Below, piece after piece: positions 1 through 10,926 of a stretch of 64,000 nt of DNA. Under the pieces are notes generated by a model. The model saw only the letters and a program-made list of their open reading frames with translations. It was not told the origin of the DNA and did no database searches. Numbering within the stretch: the first letter of the stretch is position 1; each line of letters begins with the position of its first letter. This stretch comes from Gaoshiqia sp050178015 (GTDB taxonomy: Bacteria > Bacteroidota > Bacteroidia > Bacteroidales > Prolixibacteraceae), in the NCBI GenBank assembly GCA_050178015.1, contig JBFXGM010000011.1, positions 1-64,000 on the forward strand, in the 5' to 3' direction. The position numbers and the translations under genes are program-made.

Positions 1-2
1 GA

Positions 3-3000
3 GCAACATCCTTAACTCCAACCTATACTCCCGTTGCCGCAGATGCCGGAAACACGGTAACACTCACCATGACTGTGACCAGCAACAACTCCTGCGGGTC
101 GGCTACCGCTACTGACACCTATACCATTAACGTAGAACCCCTGCCTACGGCCTCAGCCGGTGACTCGCAAACCATTTGCGTGAATGAAACGGCTACCGTC
201 TCTGGAGCATCTGCTTCAAACGGTACTATCCTATGGACACATAACGGCAGCGGTTCGCTGACCGACCAAACATCGTTAACACCAACTTACACACCTGCCG
301 CCGGGGACGCAGGAGCTGCCGTGACTCTGACAATGACTGTGGCCAGCAACAACGATTGTAACCCCGCGACAGCTACTGCAACCTACACCGTTAATGTTGA
401 TCCGCTGCCTACGGCCTCAGCCGGTGACTCGCAAACCATTTGCGTGAATGAAACGGCTACCGTCTCTGGAGCATCTGCTTCAAACGGTACTATCCTATGG
501 ACACATAACGGCAGCGGTTCGCTGACCGACCAAACATCGTTAACACCAACTTACACACCTGCCGCCGGGGACGCAGGAGCTGCCGTGACTCTGACAATGA
601 CTGTGGCCAGCAACAACGATTGTAACCCCGCGACAGCTACTGCAACCTACACCGTTAATGTTGATCCGCTGCCTACGGCCTCAGCCGGTGACTCGCAAAC
701 CATTTGCGTGAATGAAACGGCTACCGTTTCAGGAGCATCTGCTTCAAATGGTACTATCCTATGGACACATAACGGCAGCGGTTCGCTGACCGACCAAACA
801 TCGTTAACCCCAACCTATACACCCGTTGCCGCAGATGCCGGAAACACGGTAACACTCACCATGACTGTGACCAGCAACAACTCCTGCGGGTCGGCTACCG
901 CTACTGACACCTATACCATTAACATTCATCCTATCCCTACAGTCACTGCCAATGTAGCCTCGAATACAATTTGTTCCGGTTCGGCGACTAGTATCGGATT
1001 GACGAATTTACCGAATGCCGTTTCGGGAACGACTTATTCGTGGACCGTTGCCCAAACGGATGTAACAGGGGCTGTTGACGGATCAGGTGCGTCCATCGTA
1101 CAAACACTCACAGCAACCAGCAACACCGCAGGGACAGTCACCTACACCATCACCCCGCGTGCAAATGGATGTGACGGGGCACCTGTTGACGTAACGATAA
1201 CCGTCAACCCACGGCCGGATGTAGTAGCAACCCCGGCATCCCAAACAATATGCTCCGGAGGTTCGACAAATATTAGTTTATCCGGCTCAGTAACCGGTAC
1301 AAGCTTCAACTGGACTACTGCTTCATCAGGCGTTACCGGAGCCGACAACGGCAGTGGCAGTACCATTTCTCAAATTTTGACTGCTTCGGGCTCATCGCCG
1401 GGAACGGTAACTTACCGTATCACTCCAACGGCCAGTGGTTGCAGTGGTGACTATATTGATGTGGTCGTTACCGTAAATCCAACTCCATCGGTTAACCAAC
1501 CTGCCAGCCCGGTTTATTGCGCCGGAGATGCTGTAGCTTCGATCAGTTTTAGTGGGAATGCCACCGCCTACAGTTGGACAAACGACAATACCAGCATAGG
1601 CCTGGTATCAAACGGCGTTGGCCCGGTACCTGCTTTTACGGCAACCAATAGCGAAACAACAACACAAACAGCAACCATAGTTGTCACCCCTCATTACACA
1701 AACGCAGGAGTAACATGCAATGGGCCAAGCAAGACTTTCACGATCAAGATTGATCCAATCCCGGATGTGATTCCTTCAGTTGATGAACAAACCATCTGCT
1801 CCGGTGGTACCACCAGCATCAATTTAAGCAGTTCGGTTACCGGAACTACTTATACATGGACAGTTTCCGACAGTGGAGTAAATGGAGCTACTTCAGGTAA
1901 CACCTCTTCCATCATTCAAACACTAACGGCAGCAGGCACCACACCAGGAACTGTTACCTATACTATCACCCCAAAATACAACAATTGTACTGGCCCGCAA
2001 CAATCAGTTACCGTTACAGTTAACCCAACACCGACTGTCGATCAACCTGCAGATCAAACTGTATGCAACGACGAAAGTACAAGTGCGGTAATCTTTAGCG
2101 GAAATGCTACGACCTTTCGCTGGACAAACAGCAACACCACCATTGGGCTGCCAGCATCCGGGACAAATTCTGTATCCGTATTTACGGCCATCAATACAGG
2201 CTCCACTGTTCAAACAGCCACCATCACTGTTACTCCCGAGTACGACCATGCCGGACAGATTTGTTATGGAACACCAAAAACATTCACCATCACCGTCAAC
2301 CCCACACCGGTATTATCTTCATCCACTGAAGAAGACGTTTGCAGCGGAAGCCTGTTCAGTTATACCCCGACCAGTAATACACCTGGAGTTTCGTTTACCT
2401 GGAGCCGGGCAGCGGTGATCGGAATCAGCAACCCGGCATATTCAGGATCGGGCCCAATTAATGAAACGCTGGTCAATATAACTAACCTAGCCAAAACGGT
2501 ACGCTATGTCATCGGGATGACGGCCAATGGGTGCACCAATACGCAGGAACTAGAGGTTACGGTTTATCCAACGCCGACGCTGCTCAGTGATTTAACCCCT
2601 TCGGATGTTTGCAGTGGTTCTTCGTTCAGCTACACAGCGGTGCCGTCCGTATCGGGCGCCACCATGAGCTGGCACCGCCCTGTCGTAGCGGGAATCAGCA
2701 ATTCGGAAGGAAATGGCGTCAACAATATTTTGGAAACACTGATCAACACCACGACCGAGATCATTGACGTACCCTATACGTACACCTTAACCGCCAACGG
2801 ATGTACCAACACCGAGATCGTAACCGTAGGGATAAAACCTACCGCTACGGTCAATCCCATTGCCAACCAGGTATATTGCAAAGGAGATGTCGTCCCGGCA
2901 ACGGCACTTTCCGGCCCGGTAAGCGGCACAACCTTCACTTGGACGAATAATAACACGAATATCGGGTTGCCATCCAGCGGCACAGGGCCCCTCAGTGTTC

Positions 3001-6000
3001 CGTCATTCACCGCGAACAGCAACAACCCCTCGGCGCCCATTACTGCCACCATTACGGTAAGGCCCACGGCCAACGGATGTACCGGAACGCCCCTCACCTA
3101 CCAAATCACGGTAAACCCCTTGCCAACTGCTACGGTTGCAGCATCCGGCAATTCGGTTTGTTTGGGCGAAGCTGCCTCGGTAACATTTACAGGCAATAAC
3201 GGCACAGCCCCCTATACGTTTACCTATTCAGTTAACGGAGGTTCGCCGGAAACAGAGCAAACCATCAGCGGGAACAGCGTAACGATTCCGGTTGACACGT
3301 CAACCGACGGTAGTTTCACCTACCAGCTGATCAGTGTACAGGATGCCAGTTCAACGGCTTGTGAGCAAACACAAAGCGGTTCAACCAACATCACCGTTAA
3401 CCCACTGCCGACAGCCAGCATAGCCGGGGATAACACCGTTTGCCAGGGAGCTGGTTCGCCAGTCATCACGTTTACCGGGGCAAACGGCGCCCGGCCATAC
3501 ACCTTCACCTACCGGGTAAATGGAGGCACAGAACAAGCAGTAGCCACTTCTTCATCCAGCAACACAGCCACCGTTTCGGTACCGACTTCAACCACCGGTG
3601 ATTTCACCTACGAACTGTTGCGGGTAAACGATGCCAATACCTGCGGGCAGAATCAAGGTGGAATAGCGACCGTAACCGTCAGCCCGCTGCCAACCGCTAC
3701 CATTGAAGTGAACGAAACAGCCGTTTGCCAGGGTGAAACAGCCCCAATGATTACCTTTACCGGAAGTGGCGGTGAAGCTCCTTACACCTTTACCTACAAG
3801 TACAACAATGGGGCAAACCAAACCATCAATTCTGATGCATCGGGGCTTGCTACCATTCCCCAACCCACAACCGCTTCGGGTACCTTCATTTATACCTTGG
3901 TTTCGGTTGAGGGCGCTGATGCTTGTGCCCAGAGCCAATCCGGTTCGGTTTCGGTTACGGTCAACCCCACGCCCGATGTAACAATCACGACCACCGCAAC
4001 CGACGTTTGCCAAAACGAGCCTTCCCCCATTGTTACGCTGACCGGGACAGTGGGAACAGCGCCATTCACCTTCGAGTACTCGATCAATGGGACTGTACAA
4101 CCACTTCTGACAACAATTTCGGGAAACAGCCGCGTGGTAAACCCGCCAACAAACACGCCTGGTGATTTCACCTATCGCTTAATTAGCGTGACCGATGCCA
4201 GCTCAACCGCTTGCTCCCAACCCCTGACCGACGAGCTGACCATTACGGTTAAAGAACTCCCAACGGCCGGCATTGACGCCTCAACGAATACCGCCTGCCT
4301 AAACGGAACAGAACCGGTGATTACCTTAACTGGCGCCGGTGGCACAGCCCCCTATACCTTCAGTTACCGAATCAACGGAGGTACCCTTCAAACCAAAACA
4401 AGCAGTTTGGGCAACTCAGTTGAAATCGACGTGCCAACAACAGCAACAGGAACCTATGTTTATAAGTTAGAAACGGTAGCAAGCGACAATGGATGTTCGA
4501 ATACGCAGACAGATTCGGAGACCATTATTGTTTATCCGTTGCCAACAGCCACGATTAGCGGCAGCACCACTGTTTGCCAGAATGCGACTAACCCACAGAT
4601 TCGGTTTACCGGCTCGGGAAGCTCGGCTCCTTACACCTTCACCTACACCATCAATGGTGGCGCGGAAGAAACCGTGACCACTACTTCCGGCAGCAGTGTA
4701 ACGGTACCTGCGCCCACATCCACCGACGGCGTTTTCACCTATACGCTGGTTCAGGTACAGGGAGGTACCGGATGTTCTCAGCCGCAAACCGGAAACGCAA
4801 CCGTTACCGTTAATCCCCTGCCTACGGCAACGATAGCCGCCAGCACCCCTTCGGTTTGCCAGGACGACCCGGAACCGGTGATTACCTTTACCGGCAGCGG
4901 CGGCACCCGTCCTTACACCTTTACCTATTCGGTGGATGGCGCCCCTAACCAAACGATTGAAACAACAGGCGGCAATGATTTTGTCACGCTCGATGTTGCC
5001 ACCGCCATCCCCGGCACCTATACCTACGAACTGGTGAGCGTACGCGATGCCAGCTCCACCGCTTGCGAGCAAGCACAAGGCGGAACGGCGGAGGTGACAG
5101 TTCACCCGAAACCTGAATTGACCAGTACGTTGACCCCAACCGGTATTTGCGGAAATACGCAATTCACTTACACACCTGCGGTTGAGCCTTTAGGCTCTTA
5201 TGTACAATGGGAACGGCTTGCCATTTCCGGGGTGAAAACTTCCGCAAACAACGGACAAGACGGGATTGAAGAAACCCTGGAACTGGAAGACTGGGTGACC
5301 GACCCGATTCCGGTAACTTATACCTACACGCTTACCTCGCCCGATGGCTGCACCCATACCCAGGAAGTTACCGTGATGGTGACCCCGACCCCCGTTCTCA
5401 CCAATACCGCCTCGCCGGTTTGCAGCGGATCGATGTTGAACTTTGTACCTGAAAGCAATGTCTCGGGAACCACTTTTAACTGGTCGCGCCCGGCAGACGC
5501 TTATAACGCGGCAACCAATGGAACTGGGCCAATTAACGAGCCTTTGTACAACACATCCTCCAACCCGATCACTGTAACTTATACCTTTGAGCTAAGTTCG
5601 AACGACTGCGTCAACCCCAGTCCGCAAACCCTGACTGTAACGGTGATGCCTGCCCCGGAAGTTACGGCTTCTGCATCCGAAACCACCATTTGCCCCGGCG
5701 AAAGCGTGGACTTATTTTCATCGGCAAACATTGCTGCGGGATTGCCAACAACCATTCTCTCTGAAGGTTTTAATGGAGGGCCAAATGGTTGGACAAACAA
5801 TTATTCATCCGGGGATTCAGATGCGGCATGGACGCTAAGACCTGATGGGTATGATTATGACTATTCGTACTGGACTGGTGGGTGGTGGGGCCACTGGGAA
5901 ACAGAAAATTACATTTTTCATTCAAACGACGATAGCCAATTTTACCTATCCAACAACGATGATGAGGGAGGAAGTACAACAACCAATTTAATTAGCCCGC

Positions 6001-9000
6001 AATTCAGTACCGTTGGCTACACAAGCGCTACCTTAACATTCTGGCACTACTACCGGGAAGGAGGAAGCTCAGATAATGCCCGGGTTCAGTGGTCGCAAAC
6101 CGGCACTGGTGGCTGGACAACCTTGGAATCGTTTACAAGTAGCGATGGTGATCCGGATGACTTTGATGAAGTAACAGTAAGCTTACCGGTTGGAGAACCC
6201 TCCATTTATATCCGGTTCAGGTACGAAGCAAATGATGATTACTGGTGGGCCATTGATAATGTAAGCATCACTGGCGAACCGCAATCGCAGGCTGAAATTT
6301 TATGGACCTCAAATACCTCCGGCTGGACATCAGACGAAGCCGACCCGACCAATGTAACGCCCACCGAAACCACGACCTACACGGTCACCTATACTGACCC
6401 GGATCTCGACTGCCCCGGAACAGCCTACGTAACCGTTACTGTACGCCCCGAGCCCGAAGTAGAGATTACCGCCAACTACTGTACCGGCAACGGGAAAATA
6501 CAGCTTACCGCGACCAGCGGCTTTTCATCCTACCTATGGAGCACCGGCGAAACCACGCAAAGCATCGAAGTGGACCTGGCAGGGTTTTACGAGGTGGCCG
6601 TAACTGATGCCAATGGCTGTACCGGAGATGGAAATATTACAGTCTCCAATAATTTGGTTACGAATGGTGATTTTGAAGCAACCTTTAATCCTTCAAATCC
6701 GGGTTTTATAACCGGCTACATCAACCAACAAAATTTTTATACAGGTTCGTCAACTTCAGGTCTATATCCAGAAGGAAAATATGCCGTAAATACCAATGCA
6801 CATAATTACCACCCTTCTTTTTACGGGAGAGATCATACTACGGGTAGTGGCAAATTTCTGATGCTTAACGGAAGCACCAGCACTCCTGTCAAAACCATCT
6901 GGGAACAAACAGTTACCGTTGAGCCCAATACCAATTACTATTTCAGTGCCTGGGGCATGAATTTGAACCCTGCCTCTCCGGCTCGCCTCCGGTTTGAAGT
7001 AAATGGCGTACAGGTAGGAACCATAGCTGATTTGAATATTGCTCCCAAACCAACCAGTGATGCCCAGGTCAACCTTGACAACTGGATAAGATTCTACAGT
7101 GATCCACTATGGAATTCCGGAACCAATACCACAGCCGTTATCCGGATAATCAACCTAAATACAGATGCTGGCGGGAATGATTATGGGCTTGACGACATCT
7201 CCTTTGGTACGCTGGATGCTACGCCTTTCACTGCTACGCCTACAGCCAATACGCCCTGCGAAGGTGAAACCTTACAGTTAACGGCCAATGTTGGTGGGGG
7301 CAATGAACCAATCATTTACAACTGGAGCGGCCCTAACGGGTTTAGCTCTACCGACGTCAATCCATCCATCGACAATGTAATGCAAGCCCATGCCGGCACT
7401 TACACATTGGATTTGGTCGATTACTTCAACTGTCCGATTACAGCACAAGTAGAGGTGACCATCAACCCGGTGCCAACAGTTACTTCTACCGAAAATACCG
7501 CTACATGTAGCGGCACAGCGTTCGACTTTACCGCTTCCGGCATGCCTGCGGGTACGACCTACACCTGGACGGCACCAACCGGCAGCGGATTCACAGGAGG
7601 ATCGGCCCAGAGCAGTCCGCAAACATCGGTGAGCCAAATGCTGGTCAATACCACTTCATCGCCGGTTACGGCCACTTACATGGTTACCCCCACTGCAGGC
7701 CCGTGCCTGGGGATCACGTTCACACTGGAGGTACGAATCGACCCCTCTGCTACGGTCGATGCCGGCGAACCGCAACAGGTATGTGCCGGAAGTTCCACAA
7801 CACTGGCCGGTTCCATTGGCGGGGCTGCCACCGGCGCCACCTGGAGCGCACCAAGCGGAAGCTTCTCCGATGCCAACTCGCTAACGTCAAGCTATACGCC
7901 AGCCATTGGCAGCGGAACCGTCACCTTAACCCTGACCACCAACAACCCGGCAGGCGATTGCCCGGCTGTTTCGTCAACCGTGGATATCACGGTAACCTCG
8001 CCCCCGGAAGCTAGCTTGGCTTCCCAAACAAATATCAAATGTAAGGGCGATGCAACGGGGACCATTGATGTGGCCATTAGCGGAGGTCTTCCCCCGTACA
8101 CCTATTTTTGGAACACCGGGGCAACTTCTCAGGACATTTCAGACCTGACTGCCGGAACTTATACCCTGACCGTAACCGATGATAACGGTTGTACCGACCA
8201 GCTTTCGGTGACCATCACCGAACCCAGTGAAGCTCTTGCGGCCACCATTTCAGATGTGGTTAACGAAACCTGCGTGGAAACCTACAACGGGAAAGCGACT
8301 GTCACTGCTTCGGGCGGCACAGGCGACTATTCTTATTCGTGGAACACCGATCCGGTACAAACCGATGCAACAGCAACCCTGCTGGCCTCGGGCACCTATA
8401 CCGTAACGGTAAAGGACGAAAACGATTGTATAGCAACGGCTGATGTAACGATCACCATTGAGGTAAATACGCCGCCGGAAATCACACAATGCCCTGCTGC
8501 CATTAACATCCCTGCCTGTGGCATTACCAGCATCGGTGGTCTTAACTACAGCGAAACGACGGTTGAAATTACCGAGGCCCAATTTACCACAGCAGGCGGA
8601 ATGGCAACCGACAATTGCGGCATCACCCGCTATTCCTATTCCGATACCCAAAGCGGAACCTGCCCGATTGAAGTGATCCGCACCTTTACCGTAGAGGACA
8701 TGGGAGGCTTGACCGATGCTTGCCCGCAACGGATCACTTTCTACGACGATACCGCCCCTGTTTGGACAACTGATGCCGGCGATCTGGATCAACCACTCGA
8801 CTGCGACGACCTGGCCGGAATTGCAGCTGCGCAAGCCTTGTTCCCGGTGGCCACGGATAATTGCGATAACGATGTAACCAATATTGTAAAAACCTCGGGC
8901 AATTTTGTTTCGGGTGGCTCCTGTGTGCAAGCCGGTACCTACACCAACACCTGGACGGTGACGGACGCATGCGGGAACACCAGCGAGGTGTACACCCAGG

Positions 9001-10559
9001 TAATCACGATTATTGACAACGATCCTCCTACCTGGGTAACCGCCGCGGGAGCTTTGGACGAAACCATTTCATGCAACGACCCGGCAGCGCTGGCAGCAGC
9101 CCAGGCGTTGGCCCCCACGGCAGTTGACAATTGCGACGGAAATCTGACCAATACTGTAAAAATAGCAGGTAGTTTGGGTGAAGGCAGTTGTCCGAATACC
9201 GGTACGATCACCAATACCTGGACGGTAACTGATGACTGCGGAAATACCAGCACGATCTATACGCAGGTCATTACCGTTGAAGATACCGAAGCGCCGGAGT
9301 GGGTTTCGTATGAGGGTGAACTCGACGTGACTATAGAATGTAACGATGCTGCTGGCCTGGCAGCAGCCCGGCTGATGGAACCTGTTGCCGCCGATAATTG
9401 CGGGTTAGACGACGCATCGTTGGTTAAAACCGAAGGAGATTTTGTTCCGTCAGATGACTGTCCGCAATCGGGCACCTGGACCAACACCTGGACCATCAGC
9501 GACCTGTGCGGAAACATAAGCGCTGCCTACACCCAAACCATCACTGTTGTTGACGATACCGCACCGGAAATCGTTGCACCGGCCCCCGTGGCGATTGAGT
9601 GCAGCGACTCTACCGATCCCGACGATACCGGATGGCCGTATGCCTCCGATAATTGTACCGGCACGGATGATATCGTTTTTCATCCTTCCGATGATACCCC
9701 CATACCCGGAAGCTGCGAGGGGAATTACACCATTATCCGTAACTGGACAGCTTATGATGCTTGTGGCAACTTTGAAATCGTTCCGCAAACGATAACGGTA
9801 CAGGATGTAACGCCTCCGGATTGGACAACTCCAGCGGGTTCGCTAAACGAGATCGTTTCCTGCGATGATGCTGCAGGACTGTCGGCAGCGCAAGCCTTGT
9901 TCCCGGCAGCATCCGACAATTGCGACAGCGACGTAAGCAATATCATGAAAATAAGCGAAACATTTGCCCCGGGAAGCTGCTCCTACACCGGAACCTATAC
10001 CATAACCTGGAGGGTAACCGACGACTGTGGCAATACCAGCGACTTGTTTACACAAATCATTACGGTTACCGATACCGAGGCTCCGGTAATTGAAGAGCTG
10101 GATAAGCTGGAAGAATGTGTGGAATTTATCCACGAGGCTGTTTACCTGGGACAACCCGAGCCCGAAGATATTACCCCGCTCCGTCCGGATTGGTACACCT
10201 TTGTCGATGGCGACAACCGCCTCGATCTGGATCTGGCGGATATCAATGAAGTAAGCGATAATTGTGCCGCCCCTGATGATTTGACGATCCGCTGGCAGAT
10301 TGACTTTACGTCAACACCCGATCCGTACGATCAGGTTGCACCTCCCACGCTAGTGCCGCAAACACCAATCACAGGAAACGGACAACCCTCCACGTATGGT
10401 AGCGATATCCTGTTCTATGGAGATGGGGTCACCTTTACCAATATTACCCATACCATTACCTATTGGGTAACCGACTGTGCAGGCAACGAATCTTCCCCGC
10501 AAATTCGGGAAATCGTGATTACGCCACGGCCACAAATAATAAAATTGACCGGAAACTAA
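3..10559 (+). CDS. Giant PKD/Ig-like, SprB- and HYR-repeat surface adhesin (5' end outside window)
   Basis: The frame is open to the left edge: codons from base 3 read into the same repeat seen downstream, so the first ATG at 69 is not the real start. About 3518 residues are present. Order: three 88-residue near-identical repeats (141-932); many degenerate Ig/PKD-like repeats with ICxG and P(L/T)P linker motifs (to about 5640); a MAM/jelly-roll-like domain (about 5755-6290, rich in W and Y, ending in a WWAIDNVSI-type strand); a second carbohydrate-binding-like domain opening NLVTNGDFE (about 6655-7210); SprB-type repeats with GLPPYTYFWNTG (about 8010-8465); and HYR-like repeats with DNC and TDxCGNTS motifs (about 8480-10530). 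It is probably a cell-surface adhesin or motility filament. No T9SS sorting domain is seen at the C-terminus, which ends IIKLTGN. Family is clear; ligand and function are unknown. Confidence 0.85.
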   Translation, partial: ATSLTPTYTPVAADAGNTVTLTMTVTSNNSCGSATATDTYTINVEPLPTASAGDSQTICVNETATVSGASASNGTILWTHNGSGSLTDQTSLTPTYTPAAGDAGAAVTLTMTVASNNDCNPATATATYTVNVDPLPTASAGDSQTICVNETATVSGASASNGTILWTHNGSGSLTDQTSLTPTYTPAAGDAGAAVTLTMTVASNNDCNPATATATYTVNVDPLPTASAGDSQTICVNETATVSGASASNGTILWTHNGSGSLTDQTSLTPTYTPVAADAGNTVTLTMTVTSNNSCGSATATDTYTINIHPIPTVTANVASNTICSGSATSIGLTNLPNAVSGTTYSWTVAQTDVTGAVDGSGASIVQTLTATSNTAGTVTYTITPRANGCDGAPVDVTITVNPRPDVVATPASQTICSGGSTNISLSGSVTGTSFNWTTASSGVTGADNGSGSTISQILTASGSSPGTVTYRITPTASGCSGDYIDVVVTVNPTPSVNQPASPVYCAGDAVASISFSGNATAYSWTNDNTSIGLVSNGVGPVPAFTATNSETTTQTATIVVTPHYTNAGVTCNGPSKTFTIKIDPIPDVIPSVDEQTICSGGTTSINLSSSVTGTTYTWTVSDSGVNGATSGNTSSIIQTLTAAGTTPGTVTYTITPKYNNCTGPQQSVTVTVNPTPTVDQPADQTVCNDESTSAVIFSGNATTFRWTNSNTTIGLPASGTNSVSVFTAINTGSTVQTATITVTPEYDHAGQICYGTPKTFTITVNPTPVLSSSTEEDVCSGSLFSYTPTSNTPGVSFTWSRAAVIGISNPAYSGSGPINETLVNITNLAKTVRYVIGMTANGCTNTQELEVTVYPTPTLLSDLTPSDVCSGSSFSYTAVPSVSGATMSWHRPVVAGISNSEGNGVNNILETLINTTTEIIDVPYTYTLTANGCTNTEIVTVGIKPTATVNPIANQVYCKGDVVPATALSGPVSGTTFTWTNNNTNIGLPSSGTGPLSVPSFTANSNNPSAPITATITVRPTANGCTGTPLTYQITVNPLPTATVAASGNSVCLGEAASVTFTGNNGTAPYTFTYSVNGGSPETEQTISGNSVTIPVDTSTDGSFTYQLISVQDASSTACEQTQSGSTNITVNPLPTASIAGDNTVCQGAGSPVITFTGANGARPYTFTYRVNGGTEQAVATSSSSNTATVSVPTSTTGDFTYELLRVNDANTCGQNQGGIATVTVSPLPTATIEVNETAVCQGETAPMITFTGSGGEAPYTFTYKYNNGANQTINSDASGLATIPQPTTASGTFIYTLVSVEGADACAQSQSGSVSVTVNPTPDVTITTTATDVCQNEPSPIVTLTGTVGTAPFTFEYSINGTVQPLLTTISGNSRVVNPPTNTPGDFTYRLISVTDASSTACSQPLTDELTITVKELPTAGIDASTNTACLNGTEPVITLTGAGGTAPYTFSYRINGGTLQTKTSSLGNSVEIDVPTTATGTYVYKLETVASDNGCSNTQTDSETIIVYPLPTATISGSTTVCQNATNPQIRFTGSGSSAPYTFTYTINGGAEETVTTTSGSSVTVPAPTSTDGVFTYTLVQVQGGTGCSQPQTGNATVTVNPLPTATIAASTPSVCQDDPEPVITFTGSGGTRPYTFTYSVDGAPNQTIETTGGNDFVTLDVATAIPGTYTYELVSVRDASSTACEQAQGGTAEVTVHPKPELTSTLTPTGICGNTQFTYTPAVEPLGSYVQWERLAISGVKTSANNGQDGIEETLELEDWVTDPIPVTYTYTLTSPDGCTHTQEVTVMVTPTPVLTNTASPVCSGSMLNFVPESNVSGTTFNWSRPADAYNAATNGTGPINEPLYNTSSNPITVTYTFELSSNDCVNPSPQTLTVTVMPAPEVTASASETTICPGESVDLFSSANIAAGLPTTILSEGFNGGPNGWTNNYSSGDSDAAWTLRPDGYDYDYSYWTGGWWGHWETENYIFHSNDDSQFYLSNNDDEGGSTTTNLISPQFSTVGYTSATLTFWHYYREGGSSDNARVQWSQTGTGGWTTLESFTSSDGDPDDFDEVTVSLPVGEPSIYIRFRYEANDDYWWAIDNVSITGEPQSQAEILWTSNTSGWTSDEADPTNVTPTETTTYTVTYTDPDLDCPGTAYVTVTVRPEPEVEITANYCTGNGKIQLTATSGFSSYLWSTGETTQSIEVDLAGFYEVAVTDANGCTGDGNITVSNNLVTNGDFEATFNPSNPGFITGYINQQNFYTGSSTSGLYPEGKYAVNTNAHNYHPSFYGRDHTTGSGKFLMLNGSTSTPVKTIWEQTVTVEPNTNYYFSAWGMNLNPASPARLRFEVNGVQVGTIADLNIAPKPTSDAQVNLDNWIRFYSDPLWNSGTNTTAVIRIINLNTDAGGNDYGLDDISFGTLDATPFTATPTANTPCEGETLQLTANVGGGNEPIIYNWSGPNGFSSTDVNPSIDNVMQAHAGTYTLDLVDYFNCPITAQVEVTINPVPTVTSTENTATCSGTAFDFTASGMPAGTTYTWTAPTGSGFTGGSAQSSPQTSVSQMLVNTTSSPVTATYMVTPTAGPCLGITFTLEVRIDPSATVDAGEPQQVCAGSSTTLAGSIGGAATGATWSAPSGSFSDANSLTSSYTPAIGSGTVTLTLTTNNPAGDCPAVSSTVDITVTSPPEASLASQTNIKCKGDATGTIDVAISGGLPPYTYFWNTGATSQDISDLTAGTYTLTVTDDNGCTDQLSVTITEPSEALAATISDVVNETCVETYNGKATVTASGGTGDYSYSWNTDPVQTDATATLLASGTYTVTVKDENDCIATADVTITIEVNTPPEITQCPAAINIPACGITSIGGLNYSETTVEITEAQFTTAGGMATDNCGITRYSYSDTQSGTCPIEVIRTFTVEDMGGLTDACPQRITFYDDTAPVWTTDAGDLDQPLDCDDLAGIAAAQALFPVATDNCDNDVTNIVKTSGNFVSGGSCVQAGTYTNTWTVTDACGNTSEVYTQVITIIDNDPPTWVTAAGALDETISCNDPAALAAAQALAPTAVDNCDGNLTNTVKIAGSLGEGSCPNTGTITNTWTVTDDCGNTSTIYTQVITVEDTEAPEWVSYEGELDVTIECNDAAGLAAARLMEPVAADNCGLDDASLVKTEGDFVPSDDCPQSGTWTNTWTISDLCGNISAAYTQTITVVDDTAPEIVAPAPVAIECSDSTDPDDTGWPYASDNCTGTDDIVFHPSDDTPIPGSCEGNYTIIRNWTAYDACGNFEIVPQTITVQDVTPPDWTTPAGSLNEIVSCDDAAGLSAAQALFPAASDNCDSDVSNIMKISETFAPGSCSYTGTYTITWRVTDDCGNTSDLFTQIITVTDTEAPVIEELDKLEECVEFIHEAVYLGQPEPEDITPLRPDWYTFVDGDNRLDLDLADINEVSDNCAAPDDLTIRWQIDFTSTPDPYDQVAPPTLVPQTPITGNGQPSTYGSDILFYGDGVTFTNITHTITYWVTDCAGNESSPQIREIVITPRPQIIKLTGN
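141..932 (+). repeat. Three tandem 264-bp (88-codon) repeats inside the adhesin
   Basis: Units begin at 141, 405 and 669, exactly 264 bp apart. Units 1 and 2 look identical at DNA level. Unit 3 differs by a few silent changes in its first half and by a diverged second half, which instead matches the partial copy at 1-140. The array therefore extends upstream of the window. Near-identity at silent sites points to recent duplication or gene conversion. Confidence 0.9.
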
Positions 10560-10718
10560 ATTTAAACTGATATGGGAACACAAATAATGACAAATAAACC
10601 TTGTAAAAAACCAACAAATAAAAGCCTATGAAACAACTAACCGATAGCTGACAAACAACCAACCGTACCTTTCAGCAGGTACACGAACCGATCCCCCGGC
10701 TTGCCGGGCAAACGCGAA

Positions 10719-10844
10719 CAGGAACCGGTAAACGTTAATAAGGAACCCGCAACGAGCCCTAAGGAACCGAAGAATAACTTGAAGGAACCCGTGAACGGCA
10801 TTAAGGGAACGCCAAAGACCGTTAAGGAAAGCGCCCCCGCCAAC
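10719..10844. repeat. Six degenerate 21-bp tandem units in the spacer after the adhesin
   Basis: The core AAGGAAC recurs at 10740, 10761 and 10782, with variants at 10719, 10803 and 10824. The spacing is exactly 21 bp each time. The rest of the unit is variable, with a weak AACG in the middle and TT near the end. Antisense open frames here have a 7-residue periodicity but no start signal or family resemblance. The rest of the 10560-10926 spacer shows no gene. Confidence 0.75.
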
Positions 10845-10926
10845 ACACGGCAATCATGGAATACCAATAAATAACGATTTAATAGTTTAAAATTTTACCA
10901 ATTATTCACATTTAAAAATTACTCGT

